Below are positions 9,811 to 17,327 of a stretch of DNA of 64,000 bases, piece after piece (the stretch's first letter is position 1; each line of letters opens with the position of its first letter). The notes below the pieces were generated by a model. That model was not told where the DNA came from and made no database searches. It saw only the letters and a list, made by a program, of their open reading frames with translations. Position numbers and translations under genes: made by a program. The stretch comes from Deltaproteobacteria bacterium. GTDB lineage: Bacteria > Desulfobacterota > Binatia > HRBIN30 > CADEER01. The DNA lies in contig JAJCZJ010000024.1 of the NCBI GenBank assembly GCA_029262455.1, positions 97,609 through 161,608 on the forward strand, given 5' to 3'.

Positions 9811-11019
9811 TTAGGTGACCGCGCCCGCCGTTTTCATTGCGACGATCGTATCCCAATCGTAACCCAGCTCCTGCAGGATCTCGTCGCCGTGTTCGTTGAA
9901 CTCTGGTGACCGACCCGTCGCCGTTGGCTCTTCGTCGAATTGGACAGGGCTAGCGACCAGATCGAATTCCACACCCTGCTTCGTCGCAGTTCGCGCCAGG
10001 TAACCGTTCGCCTCGACTTGCGGGTCTGCCGCAAGCTCCAGAGTGTTCTGCACCGGTGCCCACTGTCCTTTTAGAGTCGCGAATCGTGACGACCACTCAG
10101 CCAGCGTGGCACTTCCAATCGCTGTCGCGATTTCCTTACGGGCCTCGCCGCCATTCGCTTGTAAGGTCTCGTGTGAATCAAACCGGGGGTCACCGACTAA
10201 GTCAGGCCGACCGATGTGAGCACAGAAGTCTGGCCAGTAATGGAACGCTTGCAGCATAACGACGCTAAGCTTGCGTTTATCCGATGTCTCATAGACTCCG
10301 ACCAACGGGTTTCCGGGACCGTCCCCACCCATAGGAATCGGCCCCCACGGCGATTTCATCTGCAGCGACAACGCCACAGCTGCCGACATCGCCCAGGCGC
10401 CCGTCCCGAGCAGCGATACGTCGACGACCGACGCCTCCCCGGTCCGCTCCCGTTTGAAGAGCGCCGCGGCGATACCGCCCGCGATCGTCATGCCGCCCAT
10501 CGAATCGCCATACGCCGGTCCCGGCTGCGGTGCGATACCGGCCACCTCGGGGGTCGTCGAACCCGACGCGCTGCCACCACGGCACCAGAAGGCCGTCATG
10601 TCATACCCGCCGCGATCGCGATCGGGCCCCTTCGGACCAAACGACGTACCGCGAACATAAATGATTTTCGGGTTGTGCTGACGAATGTCGTCGATATCGA
10701 TGCGGAGCTTCTCCAAAACCCCAGGTAATTTGTTGGTCAGAAAAACATCGCAGGTCGCCGCCAACTTATAGATCACCTCGCGGCCTTGGGGTTTCGAGAT
10801 GTCCACGCCGATCGATTTCTTGCCGCGATTCGAGTGTTCGTTCAGGACGTGCACGGACCCGGAAAGATCCATGACTCCGGTCCGGGCCAAACCGCGCATA
10901 GCGTCGCCGCGCTCAGCGTGCTCGACCTTGATCACTTCTGCGCCCCAATCCGCAAGCACCGCGGAGGCGGCGGGAACGAACGTGTGCTCAGCAACTTCGA
11001 GGACTCGAATCCCCTTCAT
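9811..11019 (-). CDS. CaiB/BaiF family III CoA-transferase
   Basis: A 402-residue class III CoA-transferase. The N-terminal MKGIRVLEVAEHTFVPAAS and ADWGAEVIKVEH are canonical for the family. The catalytic Asp of formyl-CoA transferase corresponds to the Asp in RGGYDMTAFW (about residues 138-147). GGMTIAGGIAAALF and SLLGTGAWAMS follow in the expected order. It moves CoA between acyl-CoA and a free carboxylate, probably to activate a catabolic substrate. The ATG at 11019 is preferred because it gives the usual family N-terminus; a GTG at 11031 is possible. It is followed 136 bp upstream on the same strand by a histidine kinase gene, with no clear link between them. Confidence 0.9.
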   Translation of the reverse strand: MKGIRVLEVAEHTFVPAASAVLADWGAEVIKVEHAERGDAMRGLARTGVMDLSGSVHVLNEHSNRGKKSIGVDISKPQGREVIYKLAATCDVFLTNKLPGVLEKLRIDIDDIRQHNPKIIYVRGTSFGPKGPDRDRGGYDMTAFWCRGGSASGSTTPEVAGIAPQPGPAYGDSMGGMTIAGGIAAALFKRERTGEASVVDVSLLGTGAWAMSAAVALSLQMKSPWGPIPMGGDGPGNPLVGVYETSDKRKLSVVMLQAFHYWPDFCAHIGRPDLVGDPRFDSHETLQANGGEARKEIATAIGSATLAEWSSRFATLKGQWAPVQNTLELAADPQVEANGYLARTATKQGVEFDLVASPVQFDEEPTATGRSPEFNEHGDEILQELGYDWDTIVAMKTAGAVT

Positions 11020-11154
11020 GACATCAACCACAGCGGCTTCTCCTTCTTGTCGGCGAAAGAGCCGACAACCGGCAATAGCGTACGATGGGGATCGATTCCA
11101 ACAGGCGGAGGGCGGAGAGACTCCCCCCGGTCGTGTTGCGGCGAGTGAGGGTCT

Positions 11155-13791
11155 TCAGGCGCTGGCGAGGTGTGCTTCGTCGTCGCGCGGAATCGAGACC
11201 CGGAAGGTCGAACCGCGCCCCTCCTCGCTCTCGACCTGGATACTGCCACCGAGCAATTCCACGTATCGGCTGACGATATGCAGACCTAGTCCAACACCGT
11301 CGTGGCGCCGAGTCGTCGAACCGTCGAGTTGGCGAAACGGCTCAAATATGTTCGGGAGCTGCTCCGTGGGAATACCTTCGCCGGTATCGGCTACCGATGC
11401 CTGCATGAATCCATCGGGTGCCGATACTGCAACGGTGACCGTGCCACTGTCGGTGAACTTGAGGGCGTTCGTAATGAGATTCTTCAGAACCACCTTCAGC
11501 TTGGCGGGGTCGGTCAATACTGTCGGTAGGTCGAGGGGAGCATCCCAAATCAACTTGACATCTTTTTTGCGCTCGAGGAGCGGAGAGACCTCCGAGCGCA
11601 ACTGATCGAGCAAATTTCGCACGTCCGTCTCGCTGTGCTCGATCTGCTGCTTGCCCTGCTCGAGTCGGCTCAGATCCAACGTCGAGTTGATGAGTTCCAG
11701 TAAATTCCAACCGCTCTGCTCAATGCGGTCACAAATCATTTTCTGGTCGTCGGTCGTCGCGCCGTACTCGCCGTCGCGCAGCAGATCATTGAAGCCCAAG
11801 ATTACGTTGAGCGGAGTCCGCAACTCGTGTGACATGGTCGCGACGAATTCCGACTTGAGGCGATTGGCCTGCTCCAAGGAGGCAGTCAAACGAGAATTCT
11901 CGAGGGCCAAAGAGGCCAGGTGCGCAATGCCGCGCGCGATACGTTTCTGCTCCGAGGCAAAGCCTTTGCTACCGCCAAGAAAAGCCGCGCCGTGATAGCC
12001 GATGAGTTCGTCGCCGCGCCGCAGTGCCATATACAGAGTATTGGTCAGTCCGTATTTTTCGTGCAGGGCAGGAATGGCCAGAGGATCTGTTGCGTCGGCG
12101 TGACAGACCTCGACGACATCGTTCAGTTCGAGGGCTTCCAAAATGGCATCGCGGCCCAATGGCAACTTACCCTCACCCTCGACCGACGGCTTCATCTCGT
12201 GTCCGTACGACCCGGCGAGTACAAGCTCGTCGGTGTCGGGATGCAGCATGACGCTGCCGCTCACGTCGCATTTCAATAGCTCCGGCGTCAACCGACACAT
12301 CCGATCGACGACGACGTCCGCATCCAGCGCCGAGATCAATTCGCGCCCCACCCGCGCCATCGCAGTCGAAATGCGCACCTCTTGCTGCAAGACCTGCTCG
12401 AGCTGCTTTTGCTCCGTGATGTCACGGGCCACCGTCGAAAACGCACTCAGCTGACCATTCAAATCGCGATGGGCAACGACCACTTGCGAGACCGGAACTT
12501 CCTTACCCCCGGGACCTTTGATCGCCGTCTCGCCCTGCCACGATCCTTCGCGCAGTGCGATCGGAACCGCTTCCTCGCTCAGGATCTTGTTCGCCCACTC
12601 CGGCTGATGGTCGTTCGCGATACCGCCAACGATGTCAATATCGGGATCGAGACCCAACATCACGCGGCCGGCGGCGTTGTAGTACAGGACGTTGCCTTGC
12701 GGGTCACTGATTCCAACCAAATCCGGGGTCGCCTCGAGAACCTCTAACAGCCGACGCTGCTCATCTTCCGCTTGGGCGCGCGCCGTGATGTCGCGCGCGG
12801 CCCCGAAAATGCGGACCACGCCATCTTCCTGCCGCTCAGGCTTCGAGTGCGTGCGCAGGATGTGCACTTCGCCAGCCTTGTCGATAATTCGGTATTCGGA
12901 GACAAACGCTTCCTCCCGTTCGATTGCCGCCTGGCCGCCTTCAACGACTCGATCGACGTCATCGGGATGGATCAGCTTGCGCCAACCCATCTCCATCACC
13001 TCGTCGACGGTGTAGCCCGTAATCCGAGTGAAGGAGTCCGTCACCCAGTCGAAGCTCATCCCCGACCCGGACGGTCCGACGGTCGCCGCATAGGCGTAGT
13101 CGGATGTCATCTCCGACACAGCTCGATAGCGCGACTCCGACTCGGTCAGAGCGTCGTAGAGGCGGGACAGTTCGCGCGTCCGTTCCTCGACTTTCTCTTC
13201 GAGCTCACGAACCCAAAGTATACCGCGATCGGCTCGCTGACGCTCGCTTTTGATCTCCTTGATCACGTATCCATAGAAGAGGGCCACCGTGTAGAAGAAC
13301 ACAACCTGGATCAGATTATTGGGATGCCAGCCCGACAGGTAAATGTTGATTAGACTCAACATCGTGCTGCCCAAAAGAACCAAGAATAGGCTCTCGCCGA
13401 GAGCCGCCAGAGACAATACAAAAAAGTAGAGGAGAAAAAACTCCTGCCCCGCAGCGCCAGCAGAGTGCAAAGCCCAAGACACCCAGAGAGTGTCGGCAAT
13501 CAGAATCGGCGCTTCGACGTACCAGGAAAACACCAGGGCGGGCGACACCAGAGACAGCGCGACGTTGCTCGACAACGCCATGGCAATCATCAAAGCATGA
13601 CTCGCCTCGACTTCAGACCGCTGCAGCAACACCAGGTACGACGCTGCCGCGATAAAGACATATCGGAGCAGTAGAAACAGCCCCTTACGGCCGCCGCCCA
13701 GATGCCTGAACTGTGAAGAGTCCGACATACGGTGTTCGGTCTCGCGCAAGAAACGCGCCAGTGCGTGTTGCCCTGTCATCTGCACTGACAT
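11155..13791 (-). CDS. Membrane-anchored PAS-PAS-GAF sensor histidine kinase
   Basis: An 878-residue hybrid-less histidine kinase. Residues ~40-175 contain five or six hydrophobic helices (a membrane sensor or anchor), followed by a charged coiled coil. PAS 1 is at ~223-337 (FTRITGYTVDEVMEMGW, DITARAQ) and PAS 2 at ~345-455 (DLVGISDPQGNVLYYN, DITEQKQ). A GAF-like domain is at ~475-630. The HisKA H-box FVATMSHELRTPLNVILGF lies near residue 655, and the HATPase has the N box NLITNALKF, G1 DTGEGIP and G2 GVGLGLHIV. No receiver domain is attached, so it must phosphorylate a separate partner; the single-domain regulator at 52323 is a candidate only by inference. The start is uncertain: GTG/ATG choices lie between 13728 and 13851 with weak ribosome sites. 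Confidence 0.88.
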   Translation of the reverse strand: MSVQMTGQHALARFLRETEHRMSDSSQFRHLGGGRKGLFLLLRYVFIAAASYLVLLQRSEVEASHALMIAMALSSNVALSLVSPALVFSWYVEAPILIADTLWVSWALHSAGAAGQEFFLLYFFVLSLAALGESLFLVLLGSTMLSLINIYLSGWHPNNLIQVVFFYTVALFYGYVIKEIKSERQRADRGILWVRELEEKVEERTRELSRLYDALTESESRYRAVSEMTSDYAYAATVGPSGSGMSFDWVTDSFTRITGYTVDEVMEMGWRKLIHPDDVDRVVEGGQAAIEREEAFVSEYRIIDKAGEVHILRTHSKPERQEDGVVRIFGAARDITARAQAEDEQRRLLEVLEATPDLVGISDPQGNVLYYNAAGRVMLGLDPDIDIVGGIANDHQPEWANKILSEEAVPIALREGSWQGETAIKGPGGKEVPVSQVVVAHRDLNGQLSAFSTVARDITEQKQLEQVLQQEVRISTAMARVGRELISALDADVVVDRMCRLTPELLKCDVSGSVMLHPDTDELVLAGSYGHEMKPSVEGEGKLPLGRDAILEALELNDVVEVCHADATDPLAIPALHEKYGLTNTLYMALRRGDELIGYHGAAFLGGSKGFASEQKRIARGIAHLASLALENSRLTASLEQANRLKSEFVATMSHELRTPLNVILGFNDLLRDGEYGATTDDQKMICDRIEQSGWNLLELINSTLDLSRLEQGKQQIEHSETDVRNLLDQLRSEVSPLLERKKDVKLIWDAPLDLPTVLTDPAKLKVVLKNLITNALKFTDSGTVTVAVSAPDGFMQASVADTGEGIPTEQLPNIFEPFRQLDGSTTRRHDGVGLGLHIVSRYVELLGGSIQVESEEGRGSTFRVSIPRDDEAHLASA

Positions 13792-13944
13792 CGTGCCGCT
13801 GCCGGACCAGTATGGCAAGCGCAACGACAACACTTTGACACCGAACCGCACGTTGGTGACCCCGCGCTACGCCGCCAGCGGGACAGCCCGATCGGCTTCA
13901 CCCCGATCGAGCACCCGAGCGAAGGCGCCGGTCGGGCCCCCAAG

Positions 13945-14078
13945 TGGCAAGCGGCGGCAAGCGGCGGCAAGCGGTGGCAAGCGGTGGCAAGGCTGATGCA
14001 GCAGGACGCAAGTACTTTTGCCATGCGCGAGCTACAGGCTAGTGCCCCGAGAGCTAGTGCCCCGAGAGCTAGTGCCCG
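13945..14078. repeat. Two short tandem repeat tracts
   Basis: The first tract (13945-13990) is a 10-bp unit GCGGCGGCAA/GCGGTGGCAA repeated four to five times. The second (14038-14078) is a 15-bp unit GCTAGTGCCCCGAGA present twice plus a partial third copy, which runs into the stop codon of the small gene at 14069-14296. They separate the histidine kinase gene from the small paralogue pair. No coding role is evident. Confidence 0.75.
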
Positions 14079-14296
14079 ATGGTGGATCGCATATCTTGCA
14101 TGAACGTCGACATCGAGTGCATCGCGTGATTCGGCCAGTCATCCGATTGCTTCAGGACAGCCAACGCCAGAAGGAGGGCCGACTTCATCACCGCCTCCGC
14201 CTCATCGTGTCGTATAGCCGATTGCAAACTTTCATCGTGTATCGATACTGAGAAGTCGAATCTGCCGAGTCGATCGCTGAATTGTCGCTGTGTCAT
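14069..14296 (-). CDS. Small conserved-looking helical protein, paralogue of the next gene
   Basis: This 75-residue protein is not recognised. It aligns end to end with the 78-residue protein encoded just upstream. Both share the pattern DRxGxF near residue 8, then AI-H--AE-V---A---AL-VL, then FM--MR near the end. The pattern predicts two or three amphipathic helices; there is no signal peptide, membrane segment or cysteine motif. The ATG has AGGGGG about 8 bases upstream. The C-terminus runs into the 15-bp tandem repeat. The paralogy across two frames with separate ribosome sites is the main evidence that it is real. Confidence 0.6.
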   Translation of the reverse strand: MTQRQFSDRLGRFDFSVSIHDESLQSAIRHDEAEAVMKSALLLALAVLKQSDDWPNHAMHSMSTFMQDMRSTIGH

Positions 14297-14441
14297 GGAA
14301 GCCCCCTATCCGGTTATGCAGCCCCCGGAGGCTAGCAGAGGTACGAACCCGTGCGCAGCTGGGATTTCCCCGCGTCGACGTAGTGGAAAACCCTATGAGG
14401 CTTCGGGTTTCCACGCCCCCTTCTAAGAGAATCCCCGTCGC

Positions 14442-14678
14442 TCAGCAGAGTTCGTCGCGGAGCATCCGGTACCGCATCGCCACCATGAATGCCGCCATAT
14501 GCTCGAGATATTCTTCCAGCCAAGGCTCGTCCTCAGCAAGCACTGACAGCGCTGCTGCAATGGCCGTGCTCAGCACTTCTTCGGCACGCTCGTGCTCGAT
14601 GGCGTCATCCAACACCCAAGTCGTCACCTCCAGGTCCATTGAGAACAGACCGGTTCGATCAGCAATCATTCTACGCAT
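14442..14678 (-). CDS. Small helical protein, tandem paralogue of the gene at 14069
   Basis: A 78-residue acidic protein (MRRMIADRTGLFSMDLEV...) of unknown function. The start is set by CCGGAGGGAAC directly before the ATG at 14678; an upstream in-frame start at 14798 adds 40 residues of unlikely composition. It shares the DRxGxF, AIxHxxAExV and AL-VL/FM--MR positions with its neighbour, 145 bp downstream on the same strand, so the pair arose by tandem duplication and has diverged. The two may form an operon. A heteromeric complex or a small regulatory pair is possible, but nothing in the sequence assigns a role. Confidence 0.62.
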   Translation of the reverse strand: MRRMIADRTGLFSMDLEVTTWVLDDAIEHERAEEVLSTAIAAALSVLAEDEPWLEEYLEHMAAFMVAMRYRMLRDELC

Positions 14679-14928
14679 AGTTCCCTCCGGCGCTTCCCAC
14701 CGCCCAGAGCACCCACCCCGCATCAGCGCGTATTCACAAGAGAATGCGTTAATTCGCAAGCAACGATGTTCAAAAGCAAAGAACAAGGCGCCCCGCACCT
14801 GACCGTCCGAGTCGAGCCCCCTCCATCCTCTCGATCAACGCCACTGCCCGTGATATCGGCGTCGAGTCACCCGCCACAGTGTGGCGACAACATCGGGCAT
14901 CGTCACGGAACGTGAGAGGGGCAAAGCA

Positions 14929-15699
14929 TTGAAAGATCTGTTCTCGGTCAAAGGAAAAGTGGCATTGGTCACTGGCGGATCACGCGGTATCGGACTGATG
15001 ATCGCCCGAGGGTTCGTTGAAAACGGAGTCAAGACCTACATCTCCTCCCGCAAGAAAGACGTTTGCGACGAAGTCGCGAGCGAGCTCTCTAAATCGGGTG
15101 AGTGCATCTCCGTTCCGGCGGACCTGAGCTCAGAGGAAGAGACCCAGCGGTTGGTGAAGGAGATCTCGGGGCGCGAGCCCGCCCTGAACATCCTGGTCAA
15201 CAACGCCGGCGCCAACTGGGGCGAAGCAATGGCCAACTATCCAAACAAAGCTTGGGACAAGGTCCTCGGCCTCAACGTCAGGAGCGTCTTCGACCTGACC
15301 CGCCACTGCATCCCGCTGCTCGAGAAGGCGGCCACCCAAGAAGACCCCGCCCGCGTCATCAACATCGGTTCGATCGACGGCATCCAGATCCCCGCCCTCG
15401 AAACCTACGCCTACTCGGCAAGTAAGGCCGCCGTCCACCAACTATCCAAAGTGCTGGCCAGCCAGCTGGCGGCCAAAAAGATTACCGTCAACGCGGTCGC
15501 GCCCGGCCCTTTCGAGAGCCAAATGATGGCCGAGACCCTGCGCAACTTCGGCGACGCGATTATCAACTCGTGCCCGCTAAAACGCATCGGCACCCCCGAG
15601 GACATGGCCGGCGTCGCCATCTACCTATCTTCCCGCGCCGGCGCCTACGTCACCGGAACTGTCATCCCAGTAGACGGCGGAATGCTAGTCAGCCCATGA
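14929..15699 (+). CDS. SDR-family oxidoreductase (RhlG/FabG-like)
   Basis: A 256-residue short-chain dehydrogenase. TGGSRGIG is at residues ~16-23, NNAG near 93, the catalytic Ser is in NIGSIDG, YSASK contains the YxxxK pair and PVDGGM sits at the C-terminus. SSRK after beta-2 suggests NADP(H) preference. A TTG start at 14929 is preferred: it gives the usual MKDLFSVKGKVALVTGG beginning and lies 8 bases after GAGAGGGG. A GTG at 14881 would add 16 residues outside the family alignment. The RhlG-like group acts on 3-oxoacyl or related substrates, but the substrate here is unknown. It converges on the ferredoxin gene. Confidence 0.88.
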   Translation: MKDLFSVKGKVALVTGGSRGIGLMIARGFVENGVKTYISSRKKDVCDEVASELSKSGECISVPADLSSEEETQRLVKEISGREPALNILVNNAGANWGEAMANYPNKAWDKVLGLNVRSVFDLTRHCIPLLEKAATQEDPARVINIGSIDGIQIPALETYAYSASKAAVHQLSKVLASQLAAKKITVNAVAPGPFESQMMAETLRNFGDAIINSCPLKRIGTPEDMAGVAIYLSSRAGAYVTGTVIPVDGGMLVSP

Positions 15700-15748
15700 C
15701 ACCGCGCTAGCGGCGCTTCGGACTGGGAAGGATGGACGCCCTAGGCGT

Positions 15749-15940
15749 CTATCCCTCTAGTTTTATCGCCTGCCGGGGGCAGCGACGAACCGACTCTTCG
15801 ACCTTCGCGCGAAGATCCTCGGACGGGTTTTCATCTTTGACAATGAGAAAGTCGTTCTCGTCGACTTCGAACACTTCAGGGCAGACCTTCATACAAACAG
15901 CGTTAGCCTCGCAAAGGTCAAAATCCACAACGATCTTCAT
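15749..15940 (-). CDS. Small single-cluster ferredoxin (P450-associated type)
   Basis: A 63-residue ferredoxin beginning MKIVVDFDLCEANAVCMKVCP. Three cysteines occur in C-x5-C-x3-CP spacing (about residues 10, 16, 20) with a last CP near residue 54. The fourth ligand position of a normal 4Fe-4S ferredoxin is not Cys (it falls on Asn/Ala), which points to a [3Fe-4S] cluster as in ferredoxins that feed cytochromes P450. No P450 gene lies in this window, so its redox partner is encoded elsewhere. Size and motif are typical of the family. Confidence 0.85.
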   Translation of the reverse strand: MKIVVDFDLCEANAVCMKVCPEVFEVDENDFLIVKDENPSEDLRAKVEESVRRCPRQAIKLEG

Positions 15941-16175
15941 TCGTACGTCTCTCCTTCAATCAGCCGGCAACCGGCATCTACCCAACGTGTTGTAGCGTGT
16001 TCATCCGCCCGCGTAAAACCCGGAACGAGACGCCAATACCCACTCGCAGTCGCGCTAGTTCCGCACCGCAGATACGCAACGCAATCTGCGATCTCACGCC
16101 ACCAACGCCAACCCTCACGTCCCCCTCCGCCAGGGCATGTGATTTGCTACGTATCCGTTCGACCAAAACAAAGAA

Positions 16176-16272
16176 GCAGCCGAGACGCAGAGGCACAGAG
16201 AGACTCCCGTCTTCGCCCCCTTCGACGGAGACCGAGAGTTGCCCCCTCTCTGTGCCTCTACCTCTCGGCTGC
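16176..16272. repeat. Long imperfect inverted repeat
   Basis: The 27-base arms (16176-16202 and 16246-16272) match at 24 positions; the left arm begins GCAGCCGAGACGCAGAGG. They are separated by 43 bases. The arms contain GAGGCACAGAGAG, a type of sequence seen as dispersed intergenic repeats in other genomes. It could form a long hairpin in RNA or be the remnant of a miniature element. No coding function is evident. Confidence 0.7.
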
Positions 16273-16345
16273 CTGTTCTGTTGTCTCAGAAATCGCCAGG
16301 TGATTTCAAGGAGGAAGGCGAGCTTTGCTCGGTGCACGATTTTCC

Positions 16346-16485
16346 ATGGATTTTCGGCTACCCGCGAGCGCGGCTCGGCGGGAGCCTCTCCCTCTATGGA
16401 TTTTCGAGCACGGCTCGGCGGGAGCCTCTCCCTCTATGGATTTTCGAGCGCGGCTCGGCGGGAGCCTCCCCCTCCATGGATTTTT
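16346..16485. repeat. Tandem array, GGCTCGGCGG-core family, 40-bp unit
   Basis: Three successive units of about 40 bp each have the spacer ATGGATTTTCGAGC followed by the core CGGCTCGGCGGGAGCCTC and a CCCTC tail. The core contains the inverted repeat GGCTC/GAGCC. The same core appears in arrays at 30609-31098 and 58259-58527 and singly near 35575, each with its own spacer sequence. Confidence 0.8.
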
Positions 16486-16498
16486 GGCTCCGGGGCCT

Positions 16499-16768
16499 TC
16501 ACTCCCGCAGATATCCGCCAATCTCCGCCTCGTACTCCGGAAAGTATCGGCTAATCACGGTCAGATCGAAGCGCGACATGATCGCCTCTTTGGGTTCGCG
16601 TTCGAGAAGGAACTCGAACGAAGCCCTGATGAGTTCCTCGGCTGATCGCCCGCCCGCGACCGATTCCAGGGTTTCCGGCTTGACCGTGACAAGGTGCCTC
16701 GACTCGCCGTTTCCGACGAGAACCCGCACCTCAAACTCCGTCTCACTATTCTTCGATACCTCGATCAT
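16499..16768 (-). CDS. Small conserved hypothetical protein
   Basis: An 89-residue soluble protein with a beta-rich first half (EFEVRVLVGNGESRHLVTV) and a helical second half (AEELIRASFEFLLEREPKEA, then a short RYFPEYEAEI end). The sequence resembles a small family of uncharacterised bacterial proteins, recognised here only by general pattern. Its C-terminus lies right beside the tandem array. The ribosome site is weak. The function is unknown. Confidence 0.6.
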   Translation of the reverse strand: MIEVSKNSETEFEVRVLVGNGESRHLVTVKPETLESVAGGRSAEELIRASFEFLLEREPKEAIMSRFDLTVISRYFPEYEAEIGGYLRE

Positions 16769-16885
16769 AGCATTCGCTTAGCAGCCCGTTGAAAAGCAGT
16801 ACAAGCGCAGCAAATGGCCTTTTCATATCTTCAATCCTAGCCACCGCCTGTGCTACAAGAGCCCACCGCAACGCGGGGAGTCGCC

Positions 16886-17311
16886 ATGACGATCAAGATT
16901 GCAGAGTCCGATGAGGAAATCCTTGCCTGTTACCCAGCGCTGGCACAACTGCGCCCGCACATCGAAGAACACGAGCTTCTCGACCGAGTGCGCGACCAGG
17001 AAAAAGAGAACTACCGACTCGCGTTCGACCGCGACGAGTCGCAGGTCCTCGTCGTCGCAGGATTCCGTATAGCCGACAGCCTCGCGTGGGGCCGCTTCTT
17101 ATACGTCGACGATCTCGTAACTTGCGGCATGCAACGATCACTCGGCTATGGCCAAGCCATGATGGATTGGTTGCTAGAGCAAGCGACAGAAGCGAAATGC
17201 GACTCGTTTCACCTCGACTCGGGCGTCAAACGCCACGCCGCGCATCGCTTCTACCTGCGCAACCGAATGCTGATTTCGAGCCACCACTTCTCGCTCAATC
17301 TGCGCAAGTGA
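16886..17311 (+). CDS. GNAT-family N-acetyltransferase
   Basis: A 141-residue GNAT protein. An N-terminal segment with DEEILACYPALAQLRPHI precedes strand-rich RIADSLAWGRFLYVDDLVT. The acetyl-CoA-binding motif A is QRSLGYGQAMMDWL (about residues 86-99) and the C-terminal FYLRNRMLISSHHFSL closes the fold. The ATG at 16886 is preceded by GGGGAGTCGCC; an upstream start at 16850 lacks this. The acceptor substrate is unknown. It converges with the FG-GAP protein gene, 16 bp away. Confidence 0.85.
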   Translation: MTIKIAESDEEILACYPALAQLRPHIEEHELLDRVRDQEKENYRLAFDRDESQVLVVAGFRIADSLAWGRFLYVDDLVTCGMQRSLGYGQAMMDWLLEQATEAKCDSFHLDSGVKRHAAHRFYLRNRMLISSHHFSLNLRK

Positions 17312-17327
17312 CGACGCCCGAAACACA

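Larger units (their letters stand above)
15941..16498. other. Intergenic stretch with a long hairpin and a tandem array
   Basis: No gene is supported here. It contains a 27-bp imperfect inverted repeat (arms 16176-16202 and 16246-16272) and a tandem array with the GGCTCGGCGG core (16346-16485). Open frames across it encode low-complexity GSAGASPS-type peptides derived from the array and are not genes. Confidence 0.7.

Noticed and set aside
13776..14024. Open frame antisense to the start of the histidine kinase and repeat tract
   Set aside because: Its middle is encoded by the GCGGCGGCAA repeat, and it has no ribosome site or recognisable domain.
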